Shown here piece after piece: positions 54,824-64,000 of a DNA stretch of 64,000 nt; the stretch's first letter is position 1; each line of letters begins with the position of its first letter. Made by a program: the position numbers and the translations under genes. The notes below the pieces were generated by a model. It was given only the letters and a program-made list of their open reading frames with translations. It made no database searches and was not told where the DNA came from. The stretch is from Tepidicaulis marinus (GTDB lineage Bacteria > Pseudomonadota > Alphaproteobacteria > Parvibaculales > Parvibaculaceae), in assembly GCF_000739695.1 (NCBI RefSeq), contig NZ_BBIO01000002.1:1-64000 (forward strand). The letters are read 5' to 3'.

Positions 54824-54899
54824 TGGTGAGCCCGACAGGGTTCGAACCTGTGACCTACTGATTAAAAGTCAGTTGCTCTACCAGCTGAGCTACGGGCCC
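54824..54899 (-). tRNA. tRNA-Lys (anticodon UUU)
   Basis: A 76-nt cloverleaf on the minus strand beginning GGGCCCGTAGCTCAGCTGG and ending with encoded CCA. The acceptor stem pairs fully (one G-U). The anticodon loop is ACTTTTAAT, giving TTT, and the T-loop GGTTCGAACC is normal. Discriminator base A. Confidence 0.97.
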
Positions 54900-55084
54900 T
54901 AAAATTTGGGGGGAAAACAAGGCTGCTTTCCATCTGGTCTTGCACCGCTGCGAGGTGATTCCGCCATGGCGGTGCAACGGGGCGGAACCTAAGCGGGGCG
55001 GCGGCGCTGGTCAACCCGAATAATGGCCTTTTCCCGCCCAAAATGCCGCATCTGCCGCTGGCTGGCCGCCGGGGCCGCACCCTG

Positions 55085-56224
55085 TTAGAGCGGCGAAATA
55101 TCGCCTTCCGCTTGCTCCTCCTTAAAACGCTTGTAAAAGCCCGCGAAATCCCCTGCCTCGATGGCCGCGCGCATATCCGCCATTAGGCGCTGGTAATAGG
55201 CGACATTGTTCCAGGTGAGCAGCATCATGCCGAGAATTTCACCGTTTTTGATCAGGTGATGCAGATAGGCGCGCGAGTAATCCCGCGCCGCCGGGCAGTC
55301 GAGGCTCTCATCGAGCGGCCGGGGATCGTCGGCATGGCGGGCATTCTTCAGATTAACCTTGCCGCGGCGCGTAAAGGCCTGGCCGTGACGCCCTGAGCGA
55401 GTAGGCATGACGCAGTCGAACATATCGACCCCGCGCGAGACGGCTTCGACGAGATCGTCCGGCGTGCCTACCCCCATCAGATAGCGCGGCCGGTCTTGCG
55501 GCAGCAGCGGCGCGGTATAATCGAGCACCCGCAGCATTTCCTTCTGCCCCTCCCCCACGGCGAGCCCGCCAATGGCATAGCCGTGAAAGCCCGTCTCGAT
55601 GAGCCCTGCCGCGCTTTCGGCACGCAGGTCCGGATAGGTGCTGCCCTGCACAATGCCGAAAAGCGCCTGACCTTCATGGCGGCGCGGATGGGCCTCGAAG
55701 GCCTCTTTGGAGCGCACGGCCCAGCGTTGGGAAAGCTGCATGGACTCCGCCGCCTGTTTTTCGGTGGCCGGAAAGGGCGTGCATTCATCCAGCACCATTT
55801 GAATATCCGAGCCCAGAAGGCACTGAATATCGATGCTGCGTTCGGGCGAGAGCATATGGCGCGAGCCGTCGAGGTGCGATTGAAAAGTCACCCCCTCCTC
55901 CGACATCTTGCGCAGCTTGGCGAGCGACATGACCTGAAAGCCCCCGCTATCGGTCAGGATCGGCCCATCCCAATTCATGAACTTATGAAGCCCGCCGAGC
56001 GAGGCGACGCGCTCCGCGCCAGGGCGCAGCATCAGATGATAGGTGTTGCCGAGCAGAATATCCGCACCGGTGCCGCGCACTTGCTCCGTATAAAGCGCTT
56101 TGACGGTTGCCGCCGTCCCCACCGGCATGAAGGCGGGCGTGCGGATGACCCCGCGCGACGTATGCACGGCGCCAAGGCGCGCCTTACCGTCTGTGGCGCG
56201 AAGGTCGAAACGGAACTCACTCAT
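55085..56224 (-). CDS. tgt: tRNA-guanine transglycosylase Tgt, degenerate zinc site
   Basis: A 379-residue TIM-barrel enzyme inserting preQ1 at position 34 of GUN tRNAs. Catalytic aspartates are in [13 protein letters not shown] and [20 protein letters not shown]. The C-terminal zinc site of bacterial Tgt (CxCxxC plus a histidine about 26 residues later) is largely gone: [10 protein letters not shown] keeps only Cys310, with Leu308 and Ala313 at the other cysteine positions and Asn339 ([10 protein letters not shown]) at the histidine. It overlaps queA by 8 bp, so both queuosine steps are coupled. Confidence 0.95.
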   Translation of the reverse strand: MSEFRFDLRATDGKARLGAVHTSRGVIRTPAFMPVGTAATVKALYTEQVRGTGADILLGNTYHLMLRPGAERVASLGGLHKFMNWDGPILTDSGGFQVMSLAKLRKMSEEGVTFQSHLDGSRHMLSPERSIDIQCLLGSDIQMVLDECTPFPATEKQAAESMQLSQRWAVRSKEAFEAHPRRHEGQALFGIVQGSTYPDLRAESAAGLIETGFHGYAIGGLAVGEGQKEMLRVLDYTAPLLPQDRPRYLMGVGTPDDLVEAVSRGVDMFDCVMPTRSGRHGQAFTRRGKVNLKNARHADDPRPLDESLDCPAARDYSRAYLHHLIKNGEILGMMLLTWNNVAYYQRLMADMRAAIEAGDFAGFYKRFKEEQAEGDISPL

Positions 56225-57278
56225 CGTCTTGTTCTTTCGGCATCAGCAAGCAGGCATCCCCATAAGAATAGAAACGGTACTGCGCGCCGATGGCATGGGC
56301 ATAGGCCGCTTTCATTTCTTCCGTTTCCCGGAAGGCGGAAACGAGCATGAAAAGCGTCGATTTGGGAAGGTGGAAATTCGTCATGAGAATATCCACGGCT
56401 TTGAAACGGTAGCCGGGCGTAATGAAGATATCCGTCTCGCCGGACCAGGCGGCAAGGTGGCCATCTTCACTTGCCGCCGATTCCAGCAGCCGCAAGGAGG
56501 TCGTGCCGACCGAAACGATGCGTCCGCCTCTCGCACGCGCCTCATTGAGCTTGGCGGCGGTCTCAGCGCTGACCTCGCCCCATTCGGCATGCATTTTATG
56601 AGCGTCCGTATCCTCCGCCGTCACCGGCAGGAACGTGCCTGCGCCGACATGCAAGGTGACGCGGGCGCTCTCCACGCCGCGCCCCGCGAGCGCGTCGAGC
56701 AGCGCTGGGGTGAAGTGCAGCCCCGCCGTTGGCGCGGCGACGGCGCCCGGCCGGTCGGCAAAGAGAGTCTGGTAATCCTCCTTGTCCTCCTCATCCGTCT
56801 TGCGCTTCGAGGCAATGTAAGGCGGCAAGGGAAGTTCGCCTGCCGCGGCAATCGCCGCATCGAGTGCGGGACCGGAGGCGGAAAATTGCAGTACGGTTTC
56901 CGCCCCGTCCCGGCTTTCGGTAAGGGCATGAAACCCCGCCGTGAAATCCACACGGTCGCCGGGCCTCAGCCGTTTGGCAGGCCGGGCAAAGGCTTTCCAG
57001 CGGTCCGGCCCAAGGCGCAGATGCAGCATGATCTCGACCTGCGCTTCTGCTTCTTCGCGTTTGCGGGTACCGCGCAGGCGGGCGGGAATGACTTTCGTGT
57101 CGTTGAAGACCAAGACGTCGCCCGGCTTTAAAATTTGAGGAAGATCGCGCACGCCGGCATCTTCCAGCCGGCCTTTATCCGGGCCGACCACCAGCATCCG
57201 CGCCGCATCGCGCGGGCGCGCCGGGCGCAGCGCGATGCGCTCTTCGGGTAATTCGAAATCGAAAATGTCCACCCGCAT
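56217..57278 (-). CDS. queA: S-adenosylmethionine:tRNA ribosyltransferase-isomerase QueA
   Basis: A 353-residue enzyme that converts preQ1-tRNA to epoxyqueuosine-tRNA using the ribosyl of SAM. Typical blocks: [22 protein letters not shown] at the N terminus (in parts [12 protein letters not shown] and RPRDAARML), [28 protein letters not shown] and [16 protein letters not shown]. It overlaps tgt by 8 bp. A terminator lies in the 98-bp gap after the cyclophilin gene upstream. Confidence 0.96.
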   Translation of the reverse strand: MRVDIFDFELPEERIALRPARPRDAARMLVVGPDKGRLEDAGVRDLPQILKPGDVLVFNDTKVIPARLRGTRKREEAEAQVEIMLHLRLGPDRWKAFARPAKRLRPGDRVDFTAGFHALTESRDGAETVLQFSASGPALDAAIAAAGELPLPPYIASKRKTDEEDKEDYQTLFADRPGAVAAPTAGLHFTPALLDALAGRGVESARVTLHVGAGTFLPVTAEDTDAHKMHAEWGEVSAETAAKLNEARARGGRIVSVGTTSLRLLESAASEDGHLAAWSGETDIFITPGYRFKAVDILMTNFHLPKSTLFMLVSAFRETEEMKAAYAHAIGAQYRFYSYGDACLLMPKEQDDE

Positions 57279-57327
57279 GAGGCAGTTCTCTATTGTCTCT
57301 GTTTAAAAAAAGCGGGACACAATGAAA

Positions 57328-57347
57328 AAGCGGGCCGGGGCCCGCTT
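57328..57347 (-). terminator. rho-independent terminator after cyclophilin gene
   Basis: AAGCGGGCC (57328-57336) pairs with GGCCCGCTT (57339-57347). On the minus strand a TTTTT run follows, before queA. Confidence 0.8.
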
Positions 57348-57376
57348 CCTCAGCTTCCGAAATCTCTTAGCGCCGA

Positions 57377-57847
57377 TTAGGCGTCCGCGGCAACTTTCAT
57401 CGAGACGATCTTGTCCGGATCCGGCACCGGTTCGCCGCGCTTGATGCGGTCCACATGTTCCATGCCGTCGATCACCTTGCCCCAGACCGTATATTGCCCG
57501 TCGAGGAAGGTGGCATCGTCGAAGCAGATGAAGAACTGGCTATCGGCGGAATTCGGGTCCATGGCGCGGGCCATGGAGCAGACGCCGCGCAGATGCGGCT
57601 CGCTGCTGAATTCGGCGGCCAGCTTCTTGCCGGAACCGCCGGTGCCCGTACCCGTCGGATCGCCCGTTTGGGCCATAAACCCATCGATCACGCGGTGAAA
57701 AACGATCCCGTCATAAAAGCCGTCACGGGCCAGTTCCTTGATGCGGGCGACGTGGTTCGGCGCCAGGTCCGGCCGCAAGCCGATGGTGACACGGCCCCAA
57801 TCGAGATCGAGAAAGAGCGTGTTTTCAGGGTCTTTGATATCGGTCAT
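57377..57847 (-). CDS. cyclophilin-type peptidyl-prolyl isomerase (cytosolic)
   Basis: A 156-residue single-domain cyclophilin without a signal peptide. The catalytic arginine and active-site loop are in FHRVIDGFMAQTGDPTGTG, and SQFFICFDDATFLDGQYTVW completes the pocket. It lies 14 bp after a related exported cyclophilin; the two clearly arose by duplication (both end in NPDKI/DPDKI and acidic residues). Confidence 0.93.
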   Translation of the reverse strand: MTDIKDPENTLFLDLDWGRVTIGLRPDLAPNHVARIKELARDGFYDGIVFHRVIDGFMAQTGDPTGTGTGGSGKKLAAEFSSEPHLRGVCSMARAMDPNSADSQFFICFDDATFLDGQYTVWGKVIDGMEHVDRIKRGEPVPDPDKIVSMKVAADA

Positions 57848-57861
57848 TCAATCCTCAGAGT

Positions 57862-58407
57862 TTAATAATTGGCCGCGTCGGCGACATCCGCTGCGACGAC
57901 CATCCGTACGATTTTATCGGGATTTGCAGGCGGCTCGCCGCGCGCGATCTTGTCGACATGCTCCATGCCTTCCACGACCTGGCCCCAAACCGTGTACTGA
58001 CCGTTCAGGAAAGAGGCGCTGTCGAAGCAGATGAAGAACTGGCTATTGGCGCTATCGGGATGCTGCGAGCGGGCCATGCCGAGCGTGCCGCGCTCGAAGG
58101 GAATGCGGGAGAATTCGGCGCGCAGGTCCGGATAGTCCGACCCGCCCATGCCGGTGCCCGTCGGATCGCCCGTCTGCGCCATGAAGCCTTCGATCACGCG
58201 GTGAAAGATAATGCCGTCGTAAAACCCTTCACGCGTCAGCTTCTTGATGCGCTCGACATGTTTCGGCGCCGCATCGGGCAGAAGCTCGATCACGACCCGG
58301 CCGTCTTTCAGATCGAGATAAAGCGTGTTCTCAAGGTCCCGGGCCTGTGCCGGAAGGCTGAGAATCGCCATGCCCGCCAGGGCGAGAAAAAATGCTTTCA
58401 ATCGCAT
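57862..58407 (-). CDS. cyclophilin-type peptidyl-prolyl isomerase (exported)
   Basis: A 181-residue cyclophilin with a Sec signal peptide (MRLKAFFLALAGMAILSLPAQA, cleavage near AQARD; given here as MRLKAFFLALAG then MAILSLPAQA). The active-site blocks FHRVIEGFMAQTGDPTGTG and SQFFICFDSASFLNGQYTVW are intact. It probably folds periplasmic proteins. Together with the cytosolic paralogue it forms part of the gyrA-coaD-ppi-ppi run. Confidence 0.92.
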   Translation of the reverse strand: MRLKAFFLALAGMAILSLPAQARDLENTLYLDLKDGRVVIELLPDAAPKHVERIKKLTREGFYDGIIFHRVIEGFMAQTGDPTGTGMGGSDYPDLRAEFSRIPFERGTLGMARSQHPDSANSQFFICFDSASFLNGQYTVWGQVVEGMEHVDKIARGEPPANPDKIVRMVVAADVADAANY

Positions 58408-58455
58408 ATGTGCAACCTCACTTACGGTACGCCCCAGCGCCCCGGTTCTCTTAAC

Positions 58456-58962
58456 TCAGTCGTCGTCTTCCTCGAACCGCTTGTGCAGCGCGGCGGCCAC
58501 CCGTGCAGGTACGAATTTTTCCAGATCCCCGCCCATCGCGGCAATCTGCCGGACAAGCGTCGAAGAGATGATCTGCAATCCGGGCGCTGCCGTCAAAAAC
58601 ACGGTTTCGACATCCGGTGCCAAAATGCCGTTCATGCCGACCATCTGCGCTTCATATTCATAATCGGCAGGGCCGCGAAGTCCACGGATAATGATCTTCG
58701 CATCGGCCTTGCGCGCGGCTTCCACCACGAGGCCGCTGAAGGAGGTGACGCTGACGCGGCAGCCTGCCTCCCGGGCCATCTCGGCGGTTTCCTCCTCGAT
58801 CAGCCGGGCCCGGTCTTCAAAGCTCAGCAGTGCCTTTTTCGTGGCGCTGACGCCGATGCCGACCACCACATGATCGACCAGACGGAAGGAACGGCGGATC
58901 ACATCGAGATGGCCATAGGTCACCGGATCGAACGATCCCGAATAGAAGCCCACACGTTCCAT
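58456..58962 (-). CDS. coaD: phosphopantetheine adenylyltransferase CoaD
   Basis: A 168-residue nucleotidyltransferase for the penultimate step of CoA synthesis. GFYSGSFDPVTYGHLDVIRR carries the T/HxGH motif and SSTLVRQIA the second ATP-binding motif. The ATG at 58962 follows GAGGGTGCTT; an in-frame ATG two codons upstream is less likely. It is 12 bp after gyrA. Confidence 0.95.
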   Translation of the reverse strand: MERVGFYSGSFDPVTYGHLDVIRRSFRLVDHVVVGIGVSATKKALLSFEDRARLIEEETAEMAREAGCRVSVTSFSGLVVEAARKADAKIIIRGLRGPADYEYEAQMVGMNGILAPDVETVFLTAAPGLQIISSTLVRQIAAMGGDLEKFVPARVAAALHKRFEEDDD

Positions 58963-58974
58963 AAGCACCCTCGT

Positions 58975-61806
58975 TTATTCTTGTTCTTCGTCTTCGTCGG
59001 AGCTTTCATCGATATGTTCCACCGAGACGACGCGCTCGTCTTTGTTCGTGCGGAAAATAACGACGCCCTGCGTGGAGCGTCCGGCAATGCGCACATCGTT
59101 GACTGGGCAGCGGATAAGCTGCCCGCGGTCGCTCACCAGCATGATCTCATCATGATCCTCGACGGGGAAACAGGCGGCCAGACGGCCGTTCCGTTTCGTC
59201 ACGGCCATGGCGATGATGCCTTTGCCGCCGCGGCCCGAGGTCCGGTATTCAAGCGAGGAAGAGCGCTTGCCATAGCCGTTTTCGCTGACGGTCAAGAGGA
59301 ACTGCTCCGCCGCACCGATCTCCGCATAGCGCTCGGCGCTGAGCGCCACGTCGCCTTCTCCGGCTTCATCGCCCTCTTCATCCGCCGCGATTTCCTCCGG
59401 CACGTCTTCGTCCCCGGCCGCCCGGCGCATGGCGTTCGACTGCTTGAGATAGGCGCGCGCTTCGGCAGGCGAGACGTCGAGATGCCGCAAAATGGCCATG
59501 GAGATGACCGTGTCGGAAGCATCAAGACGGATACCGCGCACGCCGGTCGAGGTGCGGCCGGAAAAGACACGCACATCCGTCACGGGGAAGCGGATGCAGC
59601 GCCCATTGGCGGAGGTCAGCACGATATCATCGTCTTCCGAACCGATCCGCACCGCGACAATCCCGTCATCGCCTTCGATCTTCATGGCGATCTTGCCATT
59701 GCGGTTGATCTGCACGAAGTCCGACAGCTTGTTCCGGCGCACATTGCCCGAGCGCGTGGCAAAGAGCACATCGAGCTCGTGCCAGGTATCCTCGTCTTCG
59801 GGCAGCGGCATGATCGTGGCGATCGTCTCACCCTGCTGCAGCGGCAGAAGATTGACGAGCGCCTTGCCGCGCGCCTGCGGCGTTGCCAGCGGCAGGCGCC
59901 AGACCTTCATCTTGTAGACCATGCCGGTCGAAGAGAAGAACAGCACGGGCGTGTGGGTGTTCGCGACGAAAAGACGGGTGACGAAATCCTCGTCCCGCGT
60001 CGACATGCCCGAGCGGCCCTTGCCGCCGCGCCGCTGCGCCCGGTAGGCGGAAAGCGGCACGCGCTTGATGTAGCCGAGATGGCTGACGGTAACGACCATA
60101 TCCTCACGCTGGATAAGATCCTCGTCCTCCATTTCGTTGGAGGCGTCGGTGATCTCGGTACGGCGCGGGGTGGCGAATTCTTCGCGGACTTTCGTCAGCT
60201 CATCCCGGATGATTTCCAGCACACGGGCGCGGCTCGACAGAATTGCCAGATATTTGGCAATCTTTTCGCCCAGCGCGTTGAGCTCGTCGCCCACCTCGTC
60301 CCGGCCGAGCGCCGTCAGACGCTGCAGGCGCAGATCGAGGATCGCGCGGGCCTGGGTCTCGGAAAGGCGGAACGTGCCGTCTTCCTTGATCAAGTGCCGC
60401 GGGTCATCGATCAGGCGGATCAGCGGCGCCACGTCATGGGCGGGCCAGTCCCGGCTCATCAGGGCATCGCGCGCCGCGCCGGGATCTGGCGCCGTGCGGA
60501 TGAGCTGAATGACCTCGTCGATATTTGCCACCGCAACGGCAAGGCCGACCAGCACATGGGCCCTGTCGCGCGCTTTGTTCAACTCGAACTTGGTGCGCCG
60601 CGTCACGACCGTCTGGCGGAACTCGACAAAAGCCTCGAGCAGTTCCTTGAGGTTCATCGTTTCCGGGCGGCCATGATAGAGCGCCACGGTGTTGCAGCCG
60701 AAGCTCGTTTGCAGCGGCGAGAAACGGTAAAGCTGGTTGAGCACCACGTCGGGCACCGCATCGCGGCGCAGCTCGATCACGACACGCATGCCCTGCCGGT
60801 CGGACTCATCGCGCAGATCGCCAATCCCCTCGATCCGCTTTTCGCGGACGAGTTCGGCAATCTTTTCGATCATCGAGGCTTTATTCACCTGATAGGGAAT
60901 TTCGGTGATGATGATCGCCATGCGGTCCTTGCGGACTTCCTCGATCTCCACCTTGCCGCGCATGACGACGGAACCGCGGCCCAGATGATAGGCGCTGCGG
61001 ATGCCCGCCCGGCCGAGAATGAGGCCGCCTGTCGGAAAGTCCGGCCCCGGCACGATTTCCATGAGCTGGTCGATGGAAAGATCCGGGTTCTCGATCAGCG
61101 CGATACAGGCATCCACCACTTCGCCCAGATTGTGGGGCGGAATATTGGTGGCCATGCCGACCGCGATACCGCCGGCACCATTGACCAGAAGGTTGGGAAA
61201 TTCGGCCGGCAGAACCTTCGGTTCGCGCTCGGAATTGTCGTAGTTGTCCTGATAATCGACCGTGTCTTTGTCGATGTCGTTGAGAAGCGCATGGGCGGCT
61301 TTGGCCATGCGCACTTCCGTGTACCGCATGGCGGCGGGCGGATCGCCGTCAACCGAGCCGAAATTGCCCTGCCCGTCGATCAGCGGCAGGCGCAGCGAGA
61401 AGTCCTGCGCCATGCGCACCAGCGCGTCATAGATCGAAGAGTCGCCATGAGGATGATATTTACCGATCACGTCCCCGACCACGCGGGCGGACTTGCGGTA
61501 AGGCTTATTCCAGTCGTAGCCGTTTTCGCCCATCGAGTAGAGAATGCGCCGGTGCACGGGCTTCAGCCCGTCCCGCACGTCCGGCAGCGCACGGCTGACG
61601 ATCACGCTCATCGCATAATCGAGATAGGAGCGTTTCATCTCCTCCTCGATCGCGATCGGGCTTACATCGCGCTCCGGCGGAATGCCGCCGCCAGTGCCGC
61701 CAGGGCCTCCGCCCGAACCATCGGAGCCCCCTCCATTGCCCAAATTTCCACCGCCTTCCGGGAGAGGTTCATCGCCCGGTGCTGTCGTGTCATGCGTGTC
61801 GGACAA
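58975..61806 (-). CDS. gyrA: DNA gyrase subunit A
   Basis: A 943-residue type IIA topoisomerase subunit. The catalytic tyrosine is Tyr162 ([10 protein letters not shown]). The quinolone-resistance region reads [17 protein letters not shown], with Ser and Asp at the positions of E. coli Ser83 and Asp87 (sensitive-type residues). The GyrA box is AQRRGGKG. An acidic insert (about [20 protein letters not shown]) is alphaproteobacterial. The N terminus has an unusual glycine-rich extension of about 40 residues. The only start consistent with the frame is TTG (61804-61806), after GAAGG. Confidence 0.96.
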   Translation of the reverse strand: MSDTHDTTAPGDEPLPEGGGNLGNGGGSDGSGGGPGGTGGGIPPERDVSPIAIEEEMKRSYLDYAMSVIVSRALPDVRDGLKPVHRRILYSMGENGYDWNKPYRKSARVVGDVIGKYHPHGDSSIYDALVRMAQDFSLRLPLIDGQGNFGSVDGDPPAAMRYTEVRMAKAAHALLNDIDKDTVDYQDNYDNSEREPKVLPAEFPNLLVNGAGGIAVGMATNIPPHNLGEVVDACIALIENPDLSIDQLMEIVPGPDFPTGGLILGRAGIRSAYHLGRGSVVMRGKVEIEEVRKDRMAIIITEIPYQVNKASMIEKIAELVREKRIEGIGDLRDESDRQGMRVVIELRRDAVPDVVLNQLYRFSPLQTSFGCNTVALYHGRPETMNLKELLEAFVEFRQTVVTRRTKFELNKARDRAHVLVGLAVAVANIDEVIQLIRTAPDPGAARDALMSRDWPAHDVAPLIRLIDDPRHLIKEDGTFRLSETQARAILDLRLQRLTALGRDEVGDELNALGEKIAKYLAILSSRARVLEIIRDELTKVREEFATPRRTEITDASNEMEDEDLIQREDMVVTVSHLGYIKRVPLSAYRAQRRGGKGRSGMSTRDEDFVTRLFVANTHTPVLFFSSTGMVYKMKVWRLPLATPQARGKALVNLLPLQQGETIATIMPLPEDEDTWHELDVLFATRSGNVRRNKLSDFVQINRNGKIAMKIEGDDGIVAVRIGSEDDDIVLTSANGRCIRFPVTDVRVFSGRTSTGVRGIRLDASDTVISMAILRHLDVSPAEARAYLKQSNAMRRAAGDEDVPEEIAADEEGDEAGEGDVALSAERYAEIGAAEQFLLTVSENGYGKRSSSLEYRTSGRGGKGIIAMAVTKRNGRLAACFPVEDHDEIMLVSDRGQLIRCPVNDVRIAGRSTQGVVIFRTNKDERVVSVEHIDESSDEDEEQE

Positions 61807-61917
61807 ACTTGCTTACCTTCAAAAAACTGCCCCGGAAGCAGGATGCGCCGGGGCACATAATCGAACCCAGAAACGGATAAGGACGGCTGCCCGAATCCCC
61901 TGAAATATGAGACGCGA

Positions 61918-61946
61918 AGAATAGCATTTCACCCCTTCAAGGGCAA
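61918..61946 (-). promoter_or_regulatory. predicted gyrA promoter
   Basis: On the minus strand TTGCCC (61941-61946) and TATTCT (61918-61923) are 17 bp apart. The -35 box lies inside one arm of the inverted repeat at 61936-61964. Confidence 0.55.
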
Positions 61947-61964
61947 TGATCATATGCCCTTGAA
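61936..61964. repeat. perfect 10-bp inverted repeat overlapping gyrA -35
   Basis: TTCAAGGGCA (61936-61945), a 9-nt centre containing the palindrome TGATCA, and TGCCCTTGAA (61955-61964). It has no T-run, so an operator or cruciform is more likely than a terminator. Confidence 0.75.
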
Positions 61965-62075
61965 AGGACCCCTTAAGTCCCTGACTTTCAAAGAAAAAAT
62001 GCCTTCAGGAAAAGAGCCCCGCGCGCGCTCTTTGCCGCCTCGGAAACAAAGCCCGAAACGGGCGCGTTAAAACAC

Positions 62076-62099
62076 GAAGGGCGGCTTGCGCCGCCCTTC
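62076..62099 (-). terminator. rho-independent terminator after ssb
   Basis: GAAGGGCGGC (62076-62085), loop TTGC, GCCGCCCTTC (62090-62099). On the minus strand GTGTTTT follows. Confidence 0.8.
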
Positions 62100-62122
62100 A
62101 AAACCTTGCTTCGGAATGACCG

Positions 62123-62602
62123 TCAGAACGGAATTTCGTCGTCCATGTCCTGATTGAAGCTGCCGCCGCCGCTCTGGCCGCCGCCGAAATTGCCATTGTC
62201 ATAACCGCCCGAGGAGCCGCCGAAATCGCCCCCGCCGGAACCGCCGCCGCTGCGCCCGTCCAGCATGGTCAGCGACGAGTTGAAGCCCTGCAGCACGACT
62301 TCCGTCGAATAGCGGTCCTGGCCGGACTGATCCTGCCATTTGCGGGTCTGCAATTGGCCTTCCAGATAGACCTTGGAGCCCTTTTTCAGATATTGCTCGG
62401 CAATCTTGCAGAGCCCCTCATTGAAGATCACAACCCGGTGCCATTCGGTGCGCTCGCGCCGCTCGCCGGTATTCTTGTCGCGCCAGCTATCGGAGGTAGC
62501 AACGCGCAGATTGCAAATCGGCCGGCCGTCCTGGGTGTGGCGGATCTCCGGATCGGCGCCCAGGTTCCCGATCAAAATGACTTTGTTGACGCTCCCGGCC
62601 AT
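62123..62602 (-). CDS. ssb: single-stranded DNA-binding protein
   Basis: A 159-residue SSB. The OB fold begins [20 protein letters not shown] and includes [19 protein letters not shown]; a glycine-rich linker leads to the acidic tip DDEIPF that docks partner proteins. It is divergent from uvrA with an SOS box between them, the same arrangement as in E. coli, so LexA control of both is likely. Confidence 0.97.
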   Translation of the reverse strand: MAGSVNKVILIGNLGADPEIRHTQDGRPICNLRVATSDSWRDKNTGERRERTEWHRVVIFNEGLCKIAEQYLKKGSKVYLEGQLQTRKWQDQSGQDRYSTEVVLQGFNSSLTMLDGRSGGGSGGGDFGGSSGGYDNGNFGGGQSGGGSFNQDMDDEIPF

Positions 62603-62954
62603 ATGTTGCTTCTCCTCGTATTGCAGGCCCCGCGGGCATCGCAGCTTAAAACAGGCGGCGCGCGGAACGGAATAATCTGGACGCGACCCTAAAGGAAAGC
62701 CCAGAGCGGGGCTATAGGTTCGGCGGAAATGGTCCCGCTTTACCTGTGGACAGAATGGGCCTGGCGGCTCTTGCCAGACTCAACGCCGCGTGGCATTTGT
62801 TCTTATTATGTTCCATAAGTGGCAGGAAGGGTCAAGAAGCCGTGTCCGCCCCCTCGCGCAGGGGTGAAAAATTCCCCGATGCGCTATATGAACGGCCAGA
62901 CGGTTTTCACCCGCCCCGACGCCCACACGAAGCCAGTTAGGATTTTGACGCGCC
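62603..62954. other. 352-bp ssb/uvrA divergent promoter region
   Basis: No gene is seen. It contains the SOS box at 62799-62813. For ssb, TTGACC (62830-62835, minus) and CATAAT (62805-62810, minus) are possible promoter boxes with a long 19-bp spacer; the SOS box covers the second. Confidence 0.5.
62799..62813 (+). promoter_or_regulatory. LexA (SOS) box, alphaproteobacterial type
   Basis: GTTC-TTATTAT-GTTC matches the alphaproteobacterial LexA consensus GTTC-N7-GTTC exactly. It lies between divergent ssb and uvrA. Confidence 0.85.
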
Positions 62955-64000
62955 ATGCAGAAGTTCATCACCGTTTCCGGCGCCCGCGAACACAATCTGA
63001 AAAACATCACCGTGCAGATCCCGCGCGACAAGCTGGTGGTGATCACGGGCCTGTCCGGGTCGGGTAAATCTTCGCTGGCGTTCGACACGATCTATGCGGA
63101 AGGCCAGCGGCGCTATGTGGAGAGCCTCTCGGCCTATGCGCGCCAGTTTTTGGAGATGATGCAGAAACCGGATGTGGACCAGATCGACGGTCTCTCCCCC
63201 GCCATTTCCATCGAGCAGAAAACCACCTCGCGCAACCCGCGCTCCACGGTCGGCACGGTGACGGAAATCTACGACTATATGCGCCTGCTTTGGGCGCGTG
63301 TCGGCATTCCCTACTCCCCGGCCACGGGCCTGCCCATCGAAAGCCAGACGGTCACGCAGATGGTGGACCGCATTATGGCGCTGCCCGAAGGCACGCGGCT
63401 TTACCTCCTCGCCCCCATCGTGCGCGGGCGCAAGGGCGAGTACCGCAAGGAATTCGCCGATCTGCAAAAACGCGGCTTCCAGCGCGTGAAGGTCGACGGG
63501 AAGTTTTATGAGATCGACGAGGTGCCGGCCCTCGACAAAAAGTACAAGCACGATATCGATGTGGTGGTGGACCGGCTGGTGGTGCGCGGCGATCTCGGCA
63601 ACCGGGTAGCGGACTCCCTTGAAATCGCCCTGCCGCTGGCCGACGGCATCGCCGTCGCCGAGCTCGCCGATGCCAAGGAAGGCGAGACGCCGGAGCGCAT
63701 CATCTTTTCGGAGCGTTTTGCCTGCCCCGTTTCCGGCTTCACGATCGACGAGATCGAGCCCCGGCTCTTTTCCTTCAACAATCCTTTCGGCGCCTGCCCC
63801 GCCTGTGACGGGCTCGGCACGCAATATATTATCGATGCCGATCTTGTGGTGCCTGATCCGGGATTGAGCCTGCGCCAGGGAGCCGTTGCGCCCTGGTCCC
63901 GCTCGACCTCGCCCTATTACACACAGACGCTCGACAGCCTGGCGCGCAAATACAAGTTCTCCATGACCAAGCCCTGGTCGGAGCTTCCCAAACAAGCGCA
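62955..64000 (+). CDS. uvrA: excinuclease ABC subunit UvrA (5' part, runs off window)
   Basis: The first 348 codons of UvrA, continuing past the window end. [18 protein letters not shown] is the standard N terminus; the first Walker A is [14 protein letters not shown], followed by [20 protein letters not shown] and the insertion/UvrB-binding region ([20 protein letters not shown]). A zinc-module pair CPAC lies near residue 280. UvrA scans DNA for damage and loads UvrB. The upstream SOS box suggests damage induction. Confidence 0.97.
   Translation, partial: MQKFITVSGAREHNLKNITVQIPRDKLVVITGLSGSGKSSLAFDTIYAEGQRRYVESLSAYARQFLEMMQKPDVDQIDGLSPAISIEQKTTSRNPRSTVGTVTEIYDYMRLLWARVGIPYSPATGLPIESQTVTQMVDRIMALPEGTRLYLLAPIVRGRKGEYRKEFADLQKRGFQRVKVDGKFYEIDEVPALDKKYKHDIDVVVDRLVVRGDLGNRVADSLEIALPLADGIAVAELADAKEGETPERIIFSERFACPVSGFTIDEIEPRLFSFNNPFGACPACDGLGTQYIIDADLVVPDPGLSLRQGAVAPWSRSTSPYYTQTLDSLARKYKFSMTKPWSELPKQA

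Larger units (their letters stand above)
61807..62122. other. 316-bp gyrA leader/promoter region
   Basis: Non-coding interval between ssb and gyrA. It contains, in minus-strand order, the ssb terminator, a 29-bp inverted repeat, a predicted gyrA promoter and a leader of about 110 nt ending in the TTG start. Confidence 0.7.

Noticed and set aside
57958-61860. A 1300-codon open frame on the plus strand antisense to gyrA, coaD and a cyclophilin
   Set aside because: It mirrors codon positions of well-identified minus-strand genes in a high-GC genome, crosses gene boundaries and matches no family.

Overview
The window is a gene-dense, high-GC piece of a bacterial chromosome, almost certainly from an alphaproteobacterium. 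Four things point there: an invasion-associated locus B protein; an SOS box of the alphaproteobacterial GTTC-N7-GTTC type between ssb and uvrA; the acidic insert typical of alphaproteobacterial GyrA; and the gene orders recG / sdhE-mfd and uvrA / ssb-gyrA-coaD-ppi-ppi-queA-tgt. The many acyl-CoA enzymes suggest a lipid- or organic-acid-degrading relative of Hyphomicrobiales or Parvibaculales, but the order is inferred from general resemblance only. I saw no prophage, insertion sequence, rRNA or CRISPR array.

Positions 1-12,000 hold short units of accessory metabolism: a MerR-type regulator divergent from a DUF2938 membrane protein, an N-acyl-D-amino-acid deacylase, a crotonase, a thioesterase / dienelactone hydrolase pair, a glutathione S-transferase, an MFS carrier / gamma-carbonic-anhydrase pair, a Chloroflexus-like malyl-CoA lyase, a family 9 glycosyltransferase and an Old Yellow Enzyme. 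Positions 12,000-26,800 carry a ChbG/HpnK deacetylase, hspQ followed by an acyltransferase with a non-canonical start, DUF2804, two tiny membrane proteins (33 and 40 residues), an IalB-like protein, an orphan YejA-like binding protein coupled to a nitronate monooxygenase, two acyl-CoA ligases, a CaiB/BaiF CoA-transferase family protein, an SDR and a FrnE-like oxidoreductase.

Positions 26,800-41,700 begin with the repair genes mfd-sdhE and recG. They continue with an apparent five-gene operon: a 14-residue leader ORF, an LvaA-like phosphotransferase, a DUF6285/LvaB-like partner, an enoyl-CoA hydratase and a DUF3089 hydrolase. Two tandem PAS-only proteins follow, then a thiolase whose partner is an HMG-CoA-synthase-like protein fused to a DUF35 OB fold and lacking the catalytic cysteine. 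Positions 41,700-54,800 are envelope and sulfur related: a TPR-SPOR protein, glmS, glmU, a UDP-sugar dehydratase, galE, cysNC, cysD, a SPOR lipoprotein and a beta-carbonic anhydrase. Positions 54,800-64,000 hold tRNA-Lys and the conserved core run tgt, queA, two cyclophilins, coaD, gyrA, ssb and the 5' part of uvrA.

The most notable observations are the Tgt that lacks three of four zinc ligands, the cysteine-less HMGS-DUF35 fusion next to a thiolase, the LvaAB-like module with its coupled leader ORF, the acyltransferase without a normal start codon, and a 29-bp inverted repeat overlapping the predicted gyrA promoter.
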